Shown: positions 8,730 through 17,451, counted from the stretch's first letter. The stretch is DNA of 64,000 bases from Acidobacteriota bacterium (GCA_038040445.1 JBBPIG010000010.1:124001-188000); one strand, 5' to 3'. Numbers and translations are program-made. Notes: a model not told the origin generated them from the letters alone.

Positions 8730-10196
8730 CTACGATATCTCGGCCACTACTGCGTCGCGGTCAAACCTCAGGCTCGCCACGTATCCCACTATAAACGTCA
8801 CCGCCGAACCGATCAGGACGTACCACTGCCACGACACATTAACTCGCGCCCATACAAACACCATCACTACGATTCCTGTCACCACACCAGTGAGCGCGCC
8901 GACTCGACCAACTCTCTTGGTCAACGCTCCGAGAAAAAACAAGCCCAGTATAGGTCCGTTTGTGAACGACGCGATAGTCAGCACTGTGTCAACTATGCGC
9001 CTTTCTTTCCCAATCATGTAGAAAGCCGCAGCAATTTGCACCGAGCCCCAAACCGCAGTCAGCAGCCGCGAAACGTTCATGTAATGCGCTTCGTTTCGGT
9101 TGGGCGCAATCAGCGGCTGATAGAAATCCGTCAGCGTGGTTGAAGCCAGCGCGTTTAGCGATGATGACATTGCCGCCGCAAGCATCGCCGCGATGACCAA
9201 TCCTTTCACGCCGGTCATAAGCTCACTCGAGATGAAGTGCGAAAAAACGCGGTCAGGGGTAATGCCCGAGGGCAGCCCCGCATACTGGCTGTAAAAAACA
9301 AACAGCATCACTCCGATCATCAAGAACATCACAAATTGAGCGAAGACGACGGCGCCGCTCGTCAGAAGCGCGGCCGACGCCTGGCGAGCGTTCTTGCTGC
9401 ACAGATAACGCTGCACCATATACTGGTCGGTCCCGTGCGTCGAAGTGGTTAAGAATGCGCCGCCGATCACGCCCGCCCAAAACGTATAACTGCGCGCGAG
9501 GTCCAGCGAGAAATCGAACAATTGAAATTTGCCCGCTGCACTGCCGACAGCCATCACTTCGTTGAAGCCCCCAGGTATGCGATCGAGCAGTATGAAACCC
9601 GCGACGACTGCACCGAGAATGTAGATGAAGAGCTGTATGACTTCCAGCCAGATGACCGCGGTGATGCCGCCGAGATAAGTGAAGACAATCATCACCACGC
9701 CGATCGCCAAAATTGATTTCCAGTCAGCCCATCCAGTCACCACTGCAAGCGGAATTGCGGTCGCATAGATGCGAACGCCGTCTGAAAGCGAGCGCGTCAC
9801 AATGAACAGCGAGGCAGCGGCCCTCTTCACGCTGCCGCCGAACCTGCGGTCGAGGATTTGGTAGACGGTAAAAAGCTCGCCGCGAAAATACAGCGGGATG
9901 AAAAGAGCTACGATGATCAGCCGCCCCAGCATGTAGCCCAGTGCAAGCTGCAGGAAAGTGAAATTGCCGCCGACGCCGCTGCTGGCGGCGAACGCAAAAG
10001 CGGGAACGCTTATAAAGGTGACGACCGATGTTTCGGTAGCGACAATCGAAGCGGCAATCGCCCACCAGGGAATATCGTGATCAGAAAGGAAATAATCGCG
10101 CAGGTTCTTCTGCTTGCGGCTGAAGTACCAGCCGAGCAGCAGCACTCCGGCAATGTAGGCCACGATGATTATGAGGTCGAGTGCATGGAGTTGCAT
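8730..10196 (-). CDS. Sodium:solute symporter (SSS family)
   Basis: A 488-residue inner-membrane symporter with about 13 hydrophobic helices, beginning [20 protein letters not shown]. Family hallmarks are the [20 protein letters not shown] loop, the helix-1 to helix-2 segment [20 protein letters not shown], and [20 protein letters not shown], which corresponds to the sodium-site serine/threonine region. SSS members take up sugars, amino acids or sialic acids with sodium; sequence alone does not fix the substrate. The next gene, 33 bases away on the same strand, encodes a NamZ fusion that releases MurNAc, so an amino sugar or muropeptide is the best guess. The gene is divergent from the M36 peptidase. 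Confidence 0.88.
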   Translation of the reverse strand: MQLHALDLIIIVAYIAGVLLLGWYFSRKQKNLRDYFLSDHDIPWWAIAASIVATETSVVTFISVPAFAFAASSGVGGNFTFLQLALGYMLGRLIIVALFIPLYFRGELFTVYQILDRRFGGSVKRAAASLFIVTRSLSDGVRIYATAIPLAVVTGWADWKSILAIGVVMIVFTYLGGITAVIWLEVIQLFIYILGAVVAGFILLDRIPGGFNEVMAVGSAAGKFQLFDFSLDLARSYTFWAGVIGGAFLTTSTHGTDQYMVQRYLCSKNARQASAALLTSGAVVFAQFVMFLMIGVMLFVFYSQYAGLPSGITPDRVFSHFISSELMTGVKGLVIAAMLAAAMSSSLNALASTTLTDFYQPLIAPNRNEAHYMNVSRLLTAVWGSVQIAAAFYMIGKERRIVDTVLTIASFTNGPILGLFFLGALTKRVGRVGALTGVVTGIVVMVFVWARVNVSWQWYVLIGSAVTFIVGYVASLRFDRDAVVAEIS

Positions 10197-10435
10197 GGGC
10201 GGAGCATTTTAGCAGAGAAGCAGCATAGACTTTAGTCTGTGTGACGCAGTCCATATGGACTGCGCCGCCTTTGAGTGAGTGAGAAGTTGACTGGCTCTGG
10301 ATCGCTCCTTGAAGGACAGCCTCTTCGGACCGAACTGAAATCCATACGGGCTGTGCTATACTCGCCGCGACTGCCCGACGCTCGAAGAATCACCGAAGCG
10401 AACAGCCAACCAATTTCAGAGGGAGCAGTTTTCAT
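10197..10435. other. Divergent promoter region with two short palindromes
   Basis: The region separates the symporter and the M36 peptidase. It contains AGCATAGACTTTAGTCTGTG (10222-10241), which recurs in reverse complement with one mismatch at 57368-57387, and a perfect 20-base palindrome CGCAGTCCATATGGACTGCG (10245-10264). TATACT at about 10354 is a possible -10 box for the M36 gene. No gene is visible. Confidence 0.5.
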
Positions 10436-13372
10436 ATGCTACAAATGAAACGGCCGAGCGGAACGCTAGTATCGATTCTGGTTCTCGCTTTCGTGCTTCA
10501 ACTGCCACTGGTCGCGACGCCGGCGGGCCGGACACAGTTGGAGGCTGCGGTCCTATCGCATTTCGAGCCGCTTCCTAACTTTGATGCAAGGGACCTGCGT
10601 CCACCTATCAAGCCGACAACAAAGCTCGAAACCCGTAAGCATTCCCTCGCCGTCAAGGCCGCGATCGACGAGGTCGTTGTGACCTGGGATGACAAGCTGG
10701 ACTTGCCGCATAGTCTGCTTTCGCTCAAGGCGGCGCTCACCGCGAGGTCAACCGGCGACGCGGCCCTGATAGCCAGGCGATTCGTTCGCGACAACAGCTC
10801 ATTGTTTGCGATAAGCGAGGGCCAGCTCGAGTCCGCTCGCATCTCGGCGCGTGAGACTGATGGACGCGATGGATTCACAAGGCTCGTGCTCGAGCAGCAG
10901 TCAGGCGGCATTCGCGTGTTCGATTCCGAGATGCTGTTCATCATCGACCGCGAGGGCCGCGTGCGCTCCGAGTCGGGCAGCTTCATTCCTCAGATAGACC
11001 TGCTCGCGCCTGATTCGTCGCCCGCGCTCGCGCCCGAGCAAGCGCTCCAGCGCGCGGCACACTTTTGCGGAGCTGATATTACAGACGTCGTTGCAGCGGT
11101 GACGGACAATAGTCGCGGCCGTCTGCGGGTTCTCTTTTCGTCGGAGGCGGTTGATCCCCGCTCCGAAGCAAGCCTCGTCTACTATCCGGTCACTCGTGAC
11201 GAAGTCAGGCTTGCTTATCAGATCATGCTCTACGGCGTGCCCTCGAAACTTGATGCCTACCTGCTGCTTGTGGACGCACACTCGGGCGAACTGCTCCGAC
11301 GCGACTCGCTCACTTATGCGGCTGACGCACCGGCGGGCCGGGTGTTCACAAAAGAGAATCCCACCATCTCAACAGACCGCGAGATGGTTGCGTTCAAAGG
11401 GGACCCGGCCGCGTCGTCCGCTGGTTGGGTCACGGCTAACCGCACGGCAGGCAACAACGCTCAGATCTTTTTCAATCCGGCCCTGGACGGCGGCAACACG
11501 GTGAAGGCGAACCACGACGGCAATTTCGATTTCGACATCGACCTGACCCGCGGACGTTCGCCGCTGGACTCGTCCGCCGCTTCGGCAGCGAACCTGTTCT
11601 ACTGGGTCAACGTCGCTCACGACAGGTTCTACTCGCTGGGCTTCAACGAAACCTCGCGAAACTTTCAGTTGGACAACCTCAGCAAAGGGGGCCGCGACGG
11701 CGATGCGGTAAGAGCCGAAACGCTGCGCGGCGCCGGGCTCGATCCTGCTTCGACGAATCAACTGGTGCGCAACAACGCGTTCTTCCAGACCGGAATCGAC
11801 GGTACACCGCCGCTGCTGGCGATGCTGATGTGGACCGGCAGTATCAATGGGCAGAACGTCGAGCTGGACAGTTCCTACGATGCGGGGGTGATCATTCACG
11901 AATACACCCACGGAGTGTCGACGCGGCTTGCGGGGACGGACAACAGCACAGGCCTCAGATCGAATCAGGGCGGCGGAATGGGCGAAGGCTGGTCGGACTT
12001 CTTCGCAGTGTCTTTCTTGACCGGGGATCTGCCACAGGACGGCGCATACGCGGCCGGGAGCTACATAACTCAGCGAGCGCGAGGTGTCAGAAACTTCCCT
12101 TACAGCACGCGCTTCGATATCGACCCGCTCACGTTTGGCGATATTCGGTCTTACACCGAAGTTCACGCGCAGGGGACGGTATGGTGTTCGATGCTCTGGG
12201 ACATGCGACAAGCGTTTGTTGAACGCTACGGGTTTCAAACCGGAAAGGAAGCCGTCGAGCGGCTGGTCATCAGCGGCTTGAAAGCGACTCCGCTTGCGCC
12301 GACTTTTGTCGATGCGCGCGACGCGATACTGCTTGCGGACCGGATAACCAACAACGGCGCGAATCAGGATTTGATCTGGCGGGCGTTCGCGCGGCGAGGA
12401 CTGGGCAAGTCGGCGACGGCCGCGCTGGCAACTCCGGTTTCCGGGTTTCGGATTACGGCCACCGAAGGGTATGACGTGCCTGCGGAGTTCTCAGCGGGCT
12501 CACTTATCATCAACGACAAGCCATCAACTCCCGCGGTGATCGGCGAGTTGCTCCCGCTCGTTGTAGTTGATCGCGATCTAACAGCTTCTTCAATTGATGT
12601 GCTTGCGACGAACTTGCGGACCGGCGCGGCGGCAACGTTCACCCTGGCGTCAGGTTCGCCCGGCAGGTATGCCGGCACGCTGAGATGTTTGTTCCCGGGG
12701 CAGGACGGCGGACCGGTAGCGGCGCTCGCGGCCGAGCCCGGCGACGCGATCTCGGTCGCTTATTCGAACGCGCGAAACGAGGCCGGAAAAGCGGAGACAA
12801 TCGAAGTGCGAACGCTCGCCGGCCGCCGACTCCAGGTGTACGCAGCGGACTTTGAGCAGGGCGCCGCTGACTGGAGCCTGACGAGCTTCTGGCACTTGAC
12901 CGAGCGGCGAGCCGCCGGCGGTTCTCACTCTCTCTACTTTGCGAAGCAGAAAGGCTTTAATGAAGCCAAGTCGTTTACCCCGCTTGGGAGCAGCGGATCA
13001 GCATTCTCACCGGCGGCCGGCCTGCAGAGTCTGTCTGGCGCGCGACTCGAGTTCGACTACGCTTTCATCTCGTTTCTGCCAGGAGTCCCGACGAGCTCGG
13101 CGGGTGATTTGTTCACGCTCAATGCCCGCAACTCTCCGTTCATCGGGTCGAGCCCGCTGTCGGCGGAGGACCCTCGGCTCTTTGTGTTTTTTGATCTGCG
13201 CGGAGAAAGCAGTGCTGTCTTTCATCCGGTGAGCATCGACCTTCGATTCCTGGGAAGCGGCAGCGCTTATCTAGGCCTCAGCTTTAGCGCGTCGACGGCC
13301 GACATTGCGCGCAAGAAGCTTGAAGGCTTCTACATCGACAACATTCGCGTGACTGCTGTTTCGACAAAGTAA
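10436..13372 (+). CDS. Secreted M36-family (fungalysin-like) zinc metallopeptidase
   Basis: A 978-residue exported protease. The signal peptide is MKRPSGTLVSILVLAFVLQL (from residue 4). An FTP-type inhibitory propeptide spans about residues 40-260. The catalytic domain follows: zinc motif HEYTHGVSTRLAG near residue 488, then GGGMGEGWSDFFAVSF, which supplies the third zinc ligand. The C-terminal 250 residues are beta-rich (for example YAADFEQGAADWSLTSFWHL) and resemble a surface or substrate-binding module. M36 enzymes are usually broad-specificity secreted proteases. GAGGGAGC precedes the start. Length exceeds fungal fungalysins because of the C-terminal module, which is common in bacterial versions. 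Confidence 0.9.
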   Translation: MLQMKRPSGTLVSILVLAFVLQLPLVATPAGRTQLEAAVLSHFEPLPNFDARDLRPPIKPTTKLETRKHSLAVKAAIDEVVVTWDDKLDLPHSLLSLKAALTARSTGDAALIARRFVRDNSSLFAISEGQLESARISARETDGRDGFTRLVLEQQSGGIRVFDSEMLFIIDREGRVRSESGSFIPQIDLLAPDSSPALAPEQALQRAAHFCGADITDVVAAVTDNSRGRLRVLFSSEAVDPRSEASLVYYPVTRDEVRLAYQIMLYGVPSKLDAYLLLVDAHSGELLRRDSLTYAADAPAGRVFTKENPTISTDREMVAFKGDPAASSAGWVTANRTAGNNAQIFFNPALDGGNTVKANHDGNFDFDIDLTRGRSPLDSSAASAANLFYWVNVAHDRFYSLGFNETSRNFQLDNLSKGGRDGDAVRAETLRGAGLDPASTNQLVRNNAFFQTGIDGTPPLLAMLMWTGSINGQNVELDSSYDAGVIIHEYTHGVSTRLAGTDNSTGLRSNQGGGMGEGWSDFFAVSFLTGDLPQDGAYAAGSYITQRARGVRNFPYSTRFDIDPLTFGDIRSYTEVHAQGTVWCSMLWDMRQAFVERYGFQTGKEAVERLVISGLKATPLAPTFVDARDAILLADRITNNGANQDLIWRAFARRGLGKSATAALATPVSGFRITATEGYDVPAEFSAGSLIINDKPSTPAVIGELLPLVVVDRDLTASSIDVLATNLRTGAAATFTLASGSPGRYAGTLRCLFPGQDGGPVAALAAEPGDAISVAYSNARNEAGKAETIEVRTLAGRRLQVYAADFEQGAADWSLTSFWHLTERRAAGGSHSLYFAKQKGFNEAKSFTPLGSSGSAFSPAAGLQSLSGARLEFDYAFISFLPGVPTSSAGDLFTLNARNSPFIGSSPLSAEDPRLFVFFDLRGESSAVFHPVSIDLRFLGSGSAYLGLSFSASTADIARKKLEGFYIDNIRVTAVSTK

Positions 13373-13405
13373 GTTCCGGCTTAGAAGCCCGTGAGCGCAT
13401 ACCGC

Positions 13406-13486
13406 TGCGCATAGAGTTCAGGCTTTAGCCTGGCAGTACCTTCCTCCTTCGACGCACAACCAGGCTAAAGCCTGAACTCCATGCGC
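13406..13486. repeat. Palindromic element between convergent genes that supplies the RluA-family stop codon
   Basis: GAGTTCAGGCTTTAGCCTGG (13414-13433) is answered by its exact 20-base reverse complement at 13459-13478, flanked by GCGCAT/ATGCGC. Positions 13465-13486 are translated on the minus strand as the last residues (RMEFRL) and TAG stop of the pseudouridine synthase. A related phrase (GTTCAGAG and AAGCTTCAGCTTGC) occurs at 57391-57497. Confidence 0.8.
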
Positions 13487-14538
13487 TTAATCGTTGCCGC
13501 AATGTCTTCGGGCACAGGCGTTGTGAACTCCATCCATTCTCCGCTCGCAGGATGATGAAAGGCGAGCTTCCACGCGTGCAAACACAAGCGCATTGCGAAT
13601 TGCGGATTGAGAATTGCGGATTCTCGCTCGTCACCTTGGTTCTTCTGTCCCGACAATTCGCAATCCGCAATCCGCAATCCGCAATCGTCATGCATTTCAT
13701 CTCCGACGATGGGATGACCTATGTGAGCGCAATGTATCCGCAGTTGGTTGGTGCGGCCGGTTACGGGCTCTAACTCGAGAAGCGTCGTACGTCGCAGCCT
13801 ATCGAGCACCGTGAATCGCGTTTCCGCAGGCTTGCCGGTCTCGATTACTCGCCAGCGTGGCTGCTGATCCGGATCGCGTCCGATCGGCGCATTGATCGAG
13901 CCGGCGTCCGCTTCAACATCGCCGCGTACCAAAGCCACATATCGCTTTTCTACCAGCCGCTTCCGAAAATGACGCGACAGCACAGTGAGCGCGTGAGCCG
14001 TCTTGGCTATCACGATGAGCCCTGAGGTCGCGCGGTCCAGCCTGTGCACCATGCCGGGACGAATCAGCGAATGCCGCTCGCCGTCGGGAAAAGGCGGGGG
14101 TTCCGGGTTCAGTGTTCCGGGTTCAGCGTTCGGTTCCAACTCGGAACCAGGAACTCGGAACCCTGAACCGTAGTTCAGGTGATACGCCAGGGCATTGGCG
14201 AGAGTCCCGGTCTTTACACTCAGAGTCGGATGGACGAGCATGCCGGCCGCCTTGACGACTACGATCACGTGATCATCTTCGTGAATAACTTCGAGCGGGA
14301 TTGGCTCGGCTGACATCGCGGTCGGAGCGCCCTCATTGAACGCCATTTCAACAGAGTCACCTGTGAGAATGCGATAGCCCGCTCGCCCGACGGCTCCATT
14401 CACAAGACCAGCGCCGCCTTTAATCAGGTTCGCAATCCGCATGCGGCTGAGGCTTCCGAAGCGCGACGCTAAAAACTCGTCAAGCCTTTGGCCGGCGTCA
14501 CGTTGTTCGATCTGAAACTGAAAGGAATTGCTAGTCAT
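13465..14538 (-). CDS. RluA-family 23S rRNA pseudouridine synthase (RluD-like) carrying two in-frame palindromic inserts
   Basis: Converts uridines to pseudouridine in rRNA. An S4 RNA-binding domain occupies residues 10-65 (DAGQRLDEFLASRFGSLSRM). The catalytic motif is HRLDRATSGLIV with Asp168. Later motifs are EKRYVALVRG, LELEPVTGRTNQLRIH and HPIVGDEMH, then CLHAWKLAFHHP. Residues 124-147 (from FRVPGSELEP to LNPEP) and 284-316 (DDCGLRIADCELSG to NPQFAM) have no counterpart in ordinary RluD proteins. They correspond exactly to repeat elements at 14099-14170 and 13592-13687. Both lengths are divisible by three and contain no stop, and both fall outside the catalytic motifs. The start codon and final residues also lie in repeat elements. 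Without the inserts the protein would be about the usual 300 residues. Confidence 0.9.
   Translation of the reverse strand: MTSNSFQFQIEQRDAGQRLDEFLASRFGSLSRMRIANLIKGGAGLVNGAVGRAGYRILTGDSVEMAFNEGAPTAMSAEPIPLEVIHEDDHVIVVVKAAGMLVHPTLSVKTGTLANALAYHLNYGSGFRVPGSELEPNAEPGTLNPEPPPFPDGERHSLIRPGMVHRLDRATSGLIVIAKTAHALTVLSRHFRKRLVEKRYVALVRGDVEADAGSINAPIGRDPDQQPRWRVIETGKPAETRFTVLDRLRRTTLLELEPVTGRTNQLRIHCAHIGHPIVGDEMHDDCGLRIADCELSGQKNQGDERESAILNPQFAMRLCLHAWKLAFHHPASGEWMEFTTPVPEDIAATIKRMEFRL
13592..13687. repeat. 96-bp phrase palindrome inserted in frame in the RluA-family gene (insert 2)
   Basis: The left half carries ATTGCGAATTGCGGATTG and GAATTGCGGATT; the right half carries CAATTCGCAATCCGCAATCC and further CCGCAATC units, the reverse complement. 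It spans codons 284-316, between HPIVGDEMH and CLHAWKLAFHHP, where other RluA proteins have a short loop. Confidence 0.88.
14099..14170. repeat. 72-bp phrase palindrome inserted in frame in the RluA-family gene (insert 1)
   Basis: Plus-strand units of GTTCCGGGTTCAG occur two to three times, followed by GGTTCCAACTCGGAACC and by AACTCGGAACCCTGAACC, which are complementary to the first half. It spans codons 124-147, between NALAYHLNY and the HRLDRATSG motif. Similar 'GGTTCAGGGTTC' phrases fill the asd-lysC gap at 61866-62056. Confidence 0.88.
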
Positions 14539-14665
14539 TGGTCATTGGTCATTGGTCATTAGTCACGTAGTCAGTAGTCAGTAGTCCGTAGTCCGTAGTC
14601 CGTAGCTCTTCCGTGCGAGTTGATGGCGAGAGAGCTACGGACTACTGACTACGGACTACGGACTA
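14536..14665. repeat. Phrase palindrome filling the queG to RluA-family gap and overlapping both genes
   Basis: Tandem units GTCATTG (four copies), GTCAGTA (two) and GTCCGTA (three) are followed after a spacer by GCTACGGACTACTGACTACG and further GGACTA units, the reverse complement. The RluA-family ATG (14536-14538) lies in the first unit. The queG stop codon (TAG, 14663-14665) is the far end of the element. Confidence 0.85.
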
Positions 14666-15808
14666 ACAAAGGACCATTTCCGCTTCTTCACGGACCGAAG
14701 CATCGGGGTCGGATTTCAGCGCGCGTTCGGCGATCGACCTGGCCCTTCTTGCGTCGAGTTGCCAAAGAGCCCACAGAGAGTGGCTGCGAATGAGCGGCTC
14801 CCGGTCATTCTCAGCCCGCTCGATCAAAGAGGGCACGGCCGCAGTTGCGCCGACATTGGCGGCTACGACGGCGGCATTGCGAAGCAGGCCCCGACGCTTG
14901 GGACGCGTGAGAGGCGTGCCGCGGAATCGCGCGCGAAACTCATTGTCGCTTGCAATCGACAGCACCTCGACGAGGTCCAGCCGCGGACCGGCGCCCGCCT
15001 CTGGATGGAACTCGGGCCAGCGGGTGTCCGACGCGAAGCGATTGAATGGGCATACGTCCTGACAAACGTCGCAGCCGAATATCCAATCGCCAATCGCGGC
15101 TCGAAGCTCGGTCGGAATCGCGCCTTTGTTTTCAATGGTCAGATACGAGATGCACTTACGCGAGTCCAGTTGGTACGGCGCGGCAAAGGCGTCGGTCGGA
15201 CATGCGTCGAGGCAGCGGCGGCAAGTACCGCAACTAACTTTGATCTCGCGATTGTCGGCGGGCAGCTCGAGGTCGAGGAGAATCTCCGACAAAAAGAACC
15301 ACGAGCCGCTTCGCGGTTGTAGCAAATTCGTGTTTTTGCCGAAGAATCCCAGCCCTGCGCGCGCAGCGACTGCGCGCTCCAGAAGCGGCACCGCATCGAC
15401 GAAGCATCGCGCGTGAATCGGGCGGCCAGCAATTTGTTCGATCTTGTTCACCAGCGCTTGAAGCCGCGGCTTCACGACATCGTGGTAATCGAGTCCCCAC
15501 GCATAGCGCGCCACGCGCCCGTAGCGATGTTGATGTTCAAACACGGGCGCCGCTGAAAAGTAATCGACTGCGAGAGTTATCAGTGACCGGGCGTAAGGCG
15601 CCAGCGCGCCGGGCTGAGCGTGCAGCTCCGGCCTGCGCGTCATGTAGTCCATGCCCGCCGCGAAGCCTGACTCGCGCCATTCTTGAAAAGCAGAGTCGTC
15701 GCGCGTGAGTGGCTCGACCGAAGCGACACCGGCGACTTCGAATCCGATTTGTCGGGCCGCGATTTTGATTTGTTCTACTAGCTCGCTCACAAGAGGCAGG
15801 CTATCCAT
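14663..15808 (-). CDS. queG: Epoxyqueuosine reductase QueG with C-terminal HEAT-like repeats
   Basis: Catalyses the last step of queuosine synthesis, reducing epoxyqueuosine in tRNA with cobalamin and two [4Fe-4S] clusters. The N-terminal half contains ARYAWGLDYHDVVKPRL, AVPLLERAVAARAGLGFFGK and NTNLL, the conserved cobalamin-domain segments. The ferredoxin-like part has CGTCRRCLDACPTDAF and CDVCQDVCPFNRF. The last 90 residues are helical, HEAT-like pairs (RNAAVVAANVGATAAVPSLI) that bind the tRNA anticodon region in the family. At 381 residues the length is normal. The ATG at 15808 has no obvious ribosome-binding site. It may be co-transcribed with the pseudouridine synthase downstream, making a tRNA/rRNA modification pair. 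Confidence 0.93.
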   Translation of the reverse strand: MDSLPLVSELVEQIKIAARQIGFEVAGVASVEPLTRDDSAFQEWRESGFAAGMDYMTRRPELHAQPGALAPYARSLITLAVDYFSAAPVFEHQHRYGRVARYAWGLDYHDVVKPRLQALVNKIEQIAGRPIHARCFVDAVPLLERAVAARAGLGFFGKNTNLLQPRSGSWFFLSEILLDLELPADNREIKVSCGTCRRCLDACPTDAFAAPYQLDSRKCISYLTIENKGAIPTELRAAIGDWIFGCDVCQDVCPFNRFASDTRWPEFHPEAGAGPRLDLVEVLSIASDNEFRARFRGTPLTRPKRRGLLRNAAVVAANVGATAAVPSLIERAENDREPLIRSHSLWALWQLDARRARSIAERALKSDPDASVREEAEMVLC

Positions 15809-16112
15809 TGGCAGAGTGCGGTGTCAATCAATCGCCCACAATCGCCCATGTTCAGTAGCCATGATCGGCTCCGCAAAGCTTGACGATTCGGAGTGAAGAT
15901 TGGGGAGACTAATGTGTCTCGATTTTTGTTCTGCGGTGTCTCTTATGCTTACACGCGCTGTTTGAAGGCGAAGATATTGCAACAGAAACGAGCAATCCTA
16001 TCTGGCACTTACTTTGCCTTTGCTTTCATGTGTACCTACATGTGTACCAATCGGGAGACAGATGTTCCCGATATTCAGAGAACCCGAAGTAACAATGGAT
16101 GAGAGGACAGAA
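15809..16112. other. Intergenic region, no gene recognised
   Basis: Divergent spacer between queG and the small secreted protein. CATGTGTACC occurs twice in tandem at about 16027-16049. A plus-strand open frame continues upstream of 16113, but its residues do not look coding. I see no RNA gene. Confidence 0.4.
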
Positions 16113-16544
16113 ATGAACCGCATCAACTTCAAAGCGATTGCTCTTATCACAATGCTGAGCGCACTAGCGCTCAGCATCAATGTTCTTGCCGGCGCGCAAG
16201 ACAAGTCGATGAAAAGCGCCGAATCGAAGCAGCCAGGCACAACGGCGACCCTGACTGCCAGGCTTGTGGATCCGGAAAAGAAAGCTAAGGAGAAGACCGC
16301 GACAGTGGAGGTAACTGTGAAGGGCGTCGCACTGATCGATCCGGCTGCGGTCAAGGAGCGGCCTCGAAAGGGCCAGGGTCATCTTCACTATCGGGTTGAT
16401 GACGGGCCAGTCATCGCGACGACGGCCCCAAAGCTTAGTTTCCATGAGCTCTCGACGGGGCAGCATAAAATTCTGGTTGTGCTTGCCGCCAACGATCATA
16501 GCCCACTCGGTCCTCAGCAGACTCTCAACGTAACGATTCCGTAA
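16113..16544 (+). CDS. Small secreted beta-sandwich protein, DUF6130-like
   Basis: A 143-residue exported protein of unknown function. The ATG at 16113 is six bases after GAGAGG and gives the signal peptide MNRINFKAIALITMLSALAL followed by SINVLAGAQ. The C-terminal part GHLHYRVDDGPVIATTAPK, followed by STGQHKILVVLAANDHSPLG and QQTLNVTIP, matches the pattern of DUF6130/DUF4399-type domains: a histidine-containing strand, a VDDGP turn and a 'G.H.i.v.l...dH.pl' strand. Those domains are thought to bind metal or ligand, but function is not established. The stop lies 23 bases before the next gene, so the two are probably co-transcribed. Confidence 0.65.
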   Translation: MNRINFKAIALITMLSALALSINVLAGAQDKSMKSAESKQPGTTATLTARLVDPEKKAKEKTATVEVTVKGVALIDPAAVKERPRKGQGHLHYRVDDGPVIATTAPKLSFHELSTGQHKILVVLAANDHSPLGPQQTLNVTIP

Positions 16545-16567
16545 GCTTGGTTAGGAGGATTGTTGTT

Positions 16568-17353
16568 ATGGAACCTGTAACTGGAATTTTCAAGACGCGA
16601 ACCGACGCAAAGCGGGCGATGACCGAACTCGAAGCGGCAGGCATCTCGCCTGAGGATACTAGCCTGTTATCGCCGAACTCGCCTGAGGGGCAGCTAGCCA
16701 GAGTGCCGGTCACCGACGCGGAACAGCCTGGCACGGGCAAGGTGATGGGCGGTGTAGTCGGCGGAGCCGTGGGCGCCGCCGGCGGTTTGGGCTTAGGCGC
16801 GGCTGCGGCGAGCATCTTCATCCCTGCGGTCGGACCCGTGTTGGCGATCGGGCTCGTGGGGGCGGCCCTCTTCGGAACGGGCGGTGCGATTGGCGGCGCG
16901 ATAGCGGGCGAAGCGCTCGAGCAGGGGATGGATGAGGGCTTGCCGGTTGATGAAATGTTTATCTACGAGAATGCGTTGCGCCAGGGGCGGTCTGTCGTCA
17001 TCGTCCTCGCCAAAGAGAGTCTCCGAGCAGACATCGCCAGAGAGGTTATGCGGCAGATGGGAGCGGAAAGCATAGATTCAGCGCGCGAGAATTGGTGGGT
17101 TGGACTTCGCGACGCGGAGAAAGAAAGCTACAAGGAGCCCAAAAGCGATTTCGATTCGGTTGAGCGCAACTATCGAAGCGGGTTTGAGGCTGCCCTTAAG
17201 CCGCGCACGCGGGGCAAGTCTTATGAGGATGGGGCTAGTTACCTCTCGGCAACTTACCCCGAGACTTATTCCGATGACTCCTTCCGCCGCGGGTATGAGC
17301 GCGGACAGAGTCACTATCAAGCCTTGAGTACAAAAAACAAAGGCTCCGACTAG
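16568..17353 (+). CDS. General-stress-protein-like protein with glycine-zipper membrane segment and FRRGYE tail
   Basis: The ATG at 16568 has AGGAGG nine bases upstream. The first 35 residues (MEPVTGIFKTRTDAKRAMTE) resemble the small alpha/beta domain of general stress protein 17M-like families. Residues 60-120 are a glycine/alanine-rich zipper (MGGVVGGAVGAAGGLGLGAA) likely to insert in a membrane. A second alpha/beta piece follows (MFIYENALRQGRSVVIVLAK). The C-terminal 70 residues contain YRSGFEAALK and FRRGYERGQSHYQ, a motif also found in the convergent glycine/tyrosine-rich protein. Function is unknown; a stress role is inferred from the family only. A clear terminator follows. Confidence 0.65.
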   Translation: MEPVTGIFKTRTDAKRAMTELEAAGISPEDTSLLSPNSPEGQLARVPVTDAEQPGTGKVMGGVVGGAVGAAGGLGLGAAAASIFIPAVGPVLAIGLVGAALFGTGGAIGGAIAGEALEQGMDEGLPVDEMFIYENALRQGRSVVIVLAKESLRADIAREVMRQMGAESIDSARENWWVGLRDAEKESYKEPKSDFDSVERNYRSGFEAALKPRTRGKSYEDGASYLSATYPETYSDDSFRRGYERGQSHYQALSTKNKGSD

Positions 17354-17385
17354 TCTCATCTAGCCGGAGCCGATATTCATTTTTC
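17342..17385 (+). terminator. Rho-independent terminator after the stress-protein-like gene
   Basis: GGCTCCGACTAG pairs with CTAGCCGGAGCC around TCTCAT (one internal mismatch), followed by GATATTCATTTTT. The left arm overlaps the last codons and stop of the gene. Confidence 0.75.
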
Positions 17386-17451
17386 CGAAGGAAGCGCCAG
17401 GACGCTAGAGTCTCGGCTGACGCTCAGTCGCCTCAGCGTTCCGCTTCCGGA

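Noticed and set aside
10245-10264. Operator for a dimeric repressor (20-base perfect palindrome)
   Set aside because: No regulator gene is adjacent and the motif lies next to a dispersed repeat, so a repeat origin is more likely.
11369-12238. 289-codon minus-strand ORF inside the M36 peptidase
   Set aside because: Antisense shadow; the plus strand encodes HEYTHG and EGWSDFF zinc motifs.
13592-14665. Tandem phrases as a CRISPR or minisatellite array
   Set aside because: There are no spacers, the units are 7-12 bp, and the second half is the reverse complement of the first, which fits palindromic elements instead.
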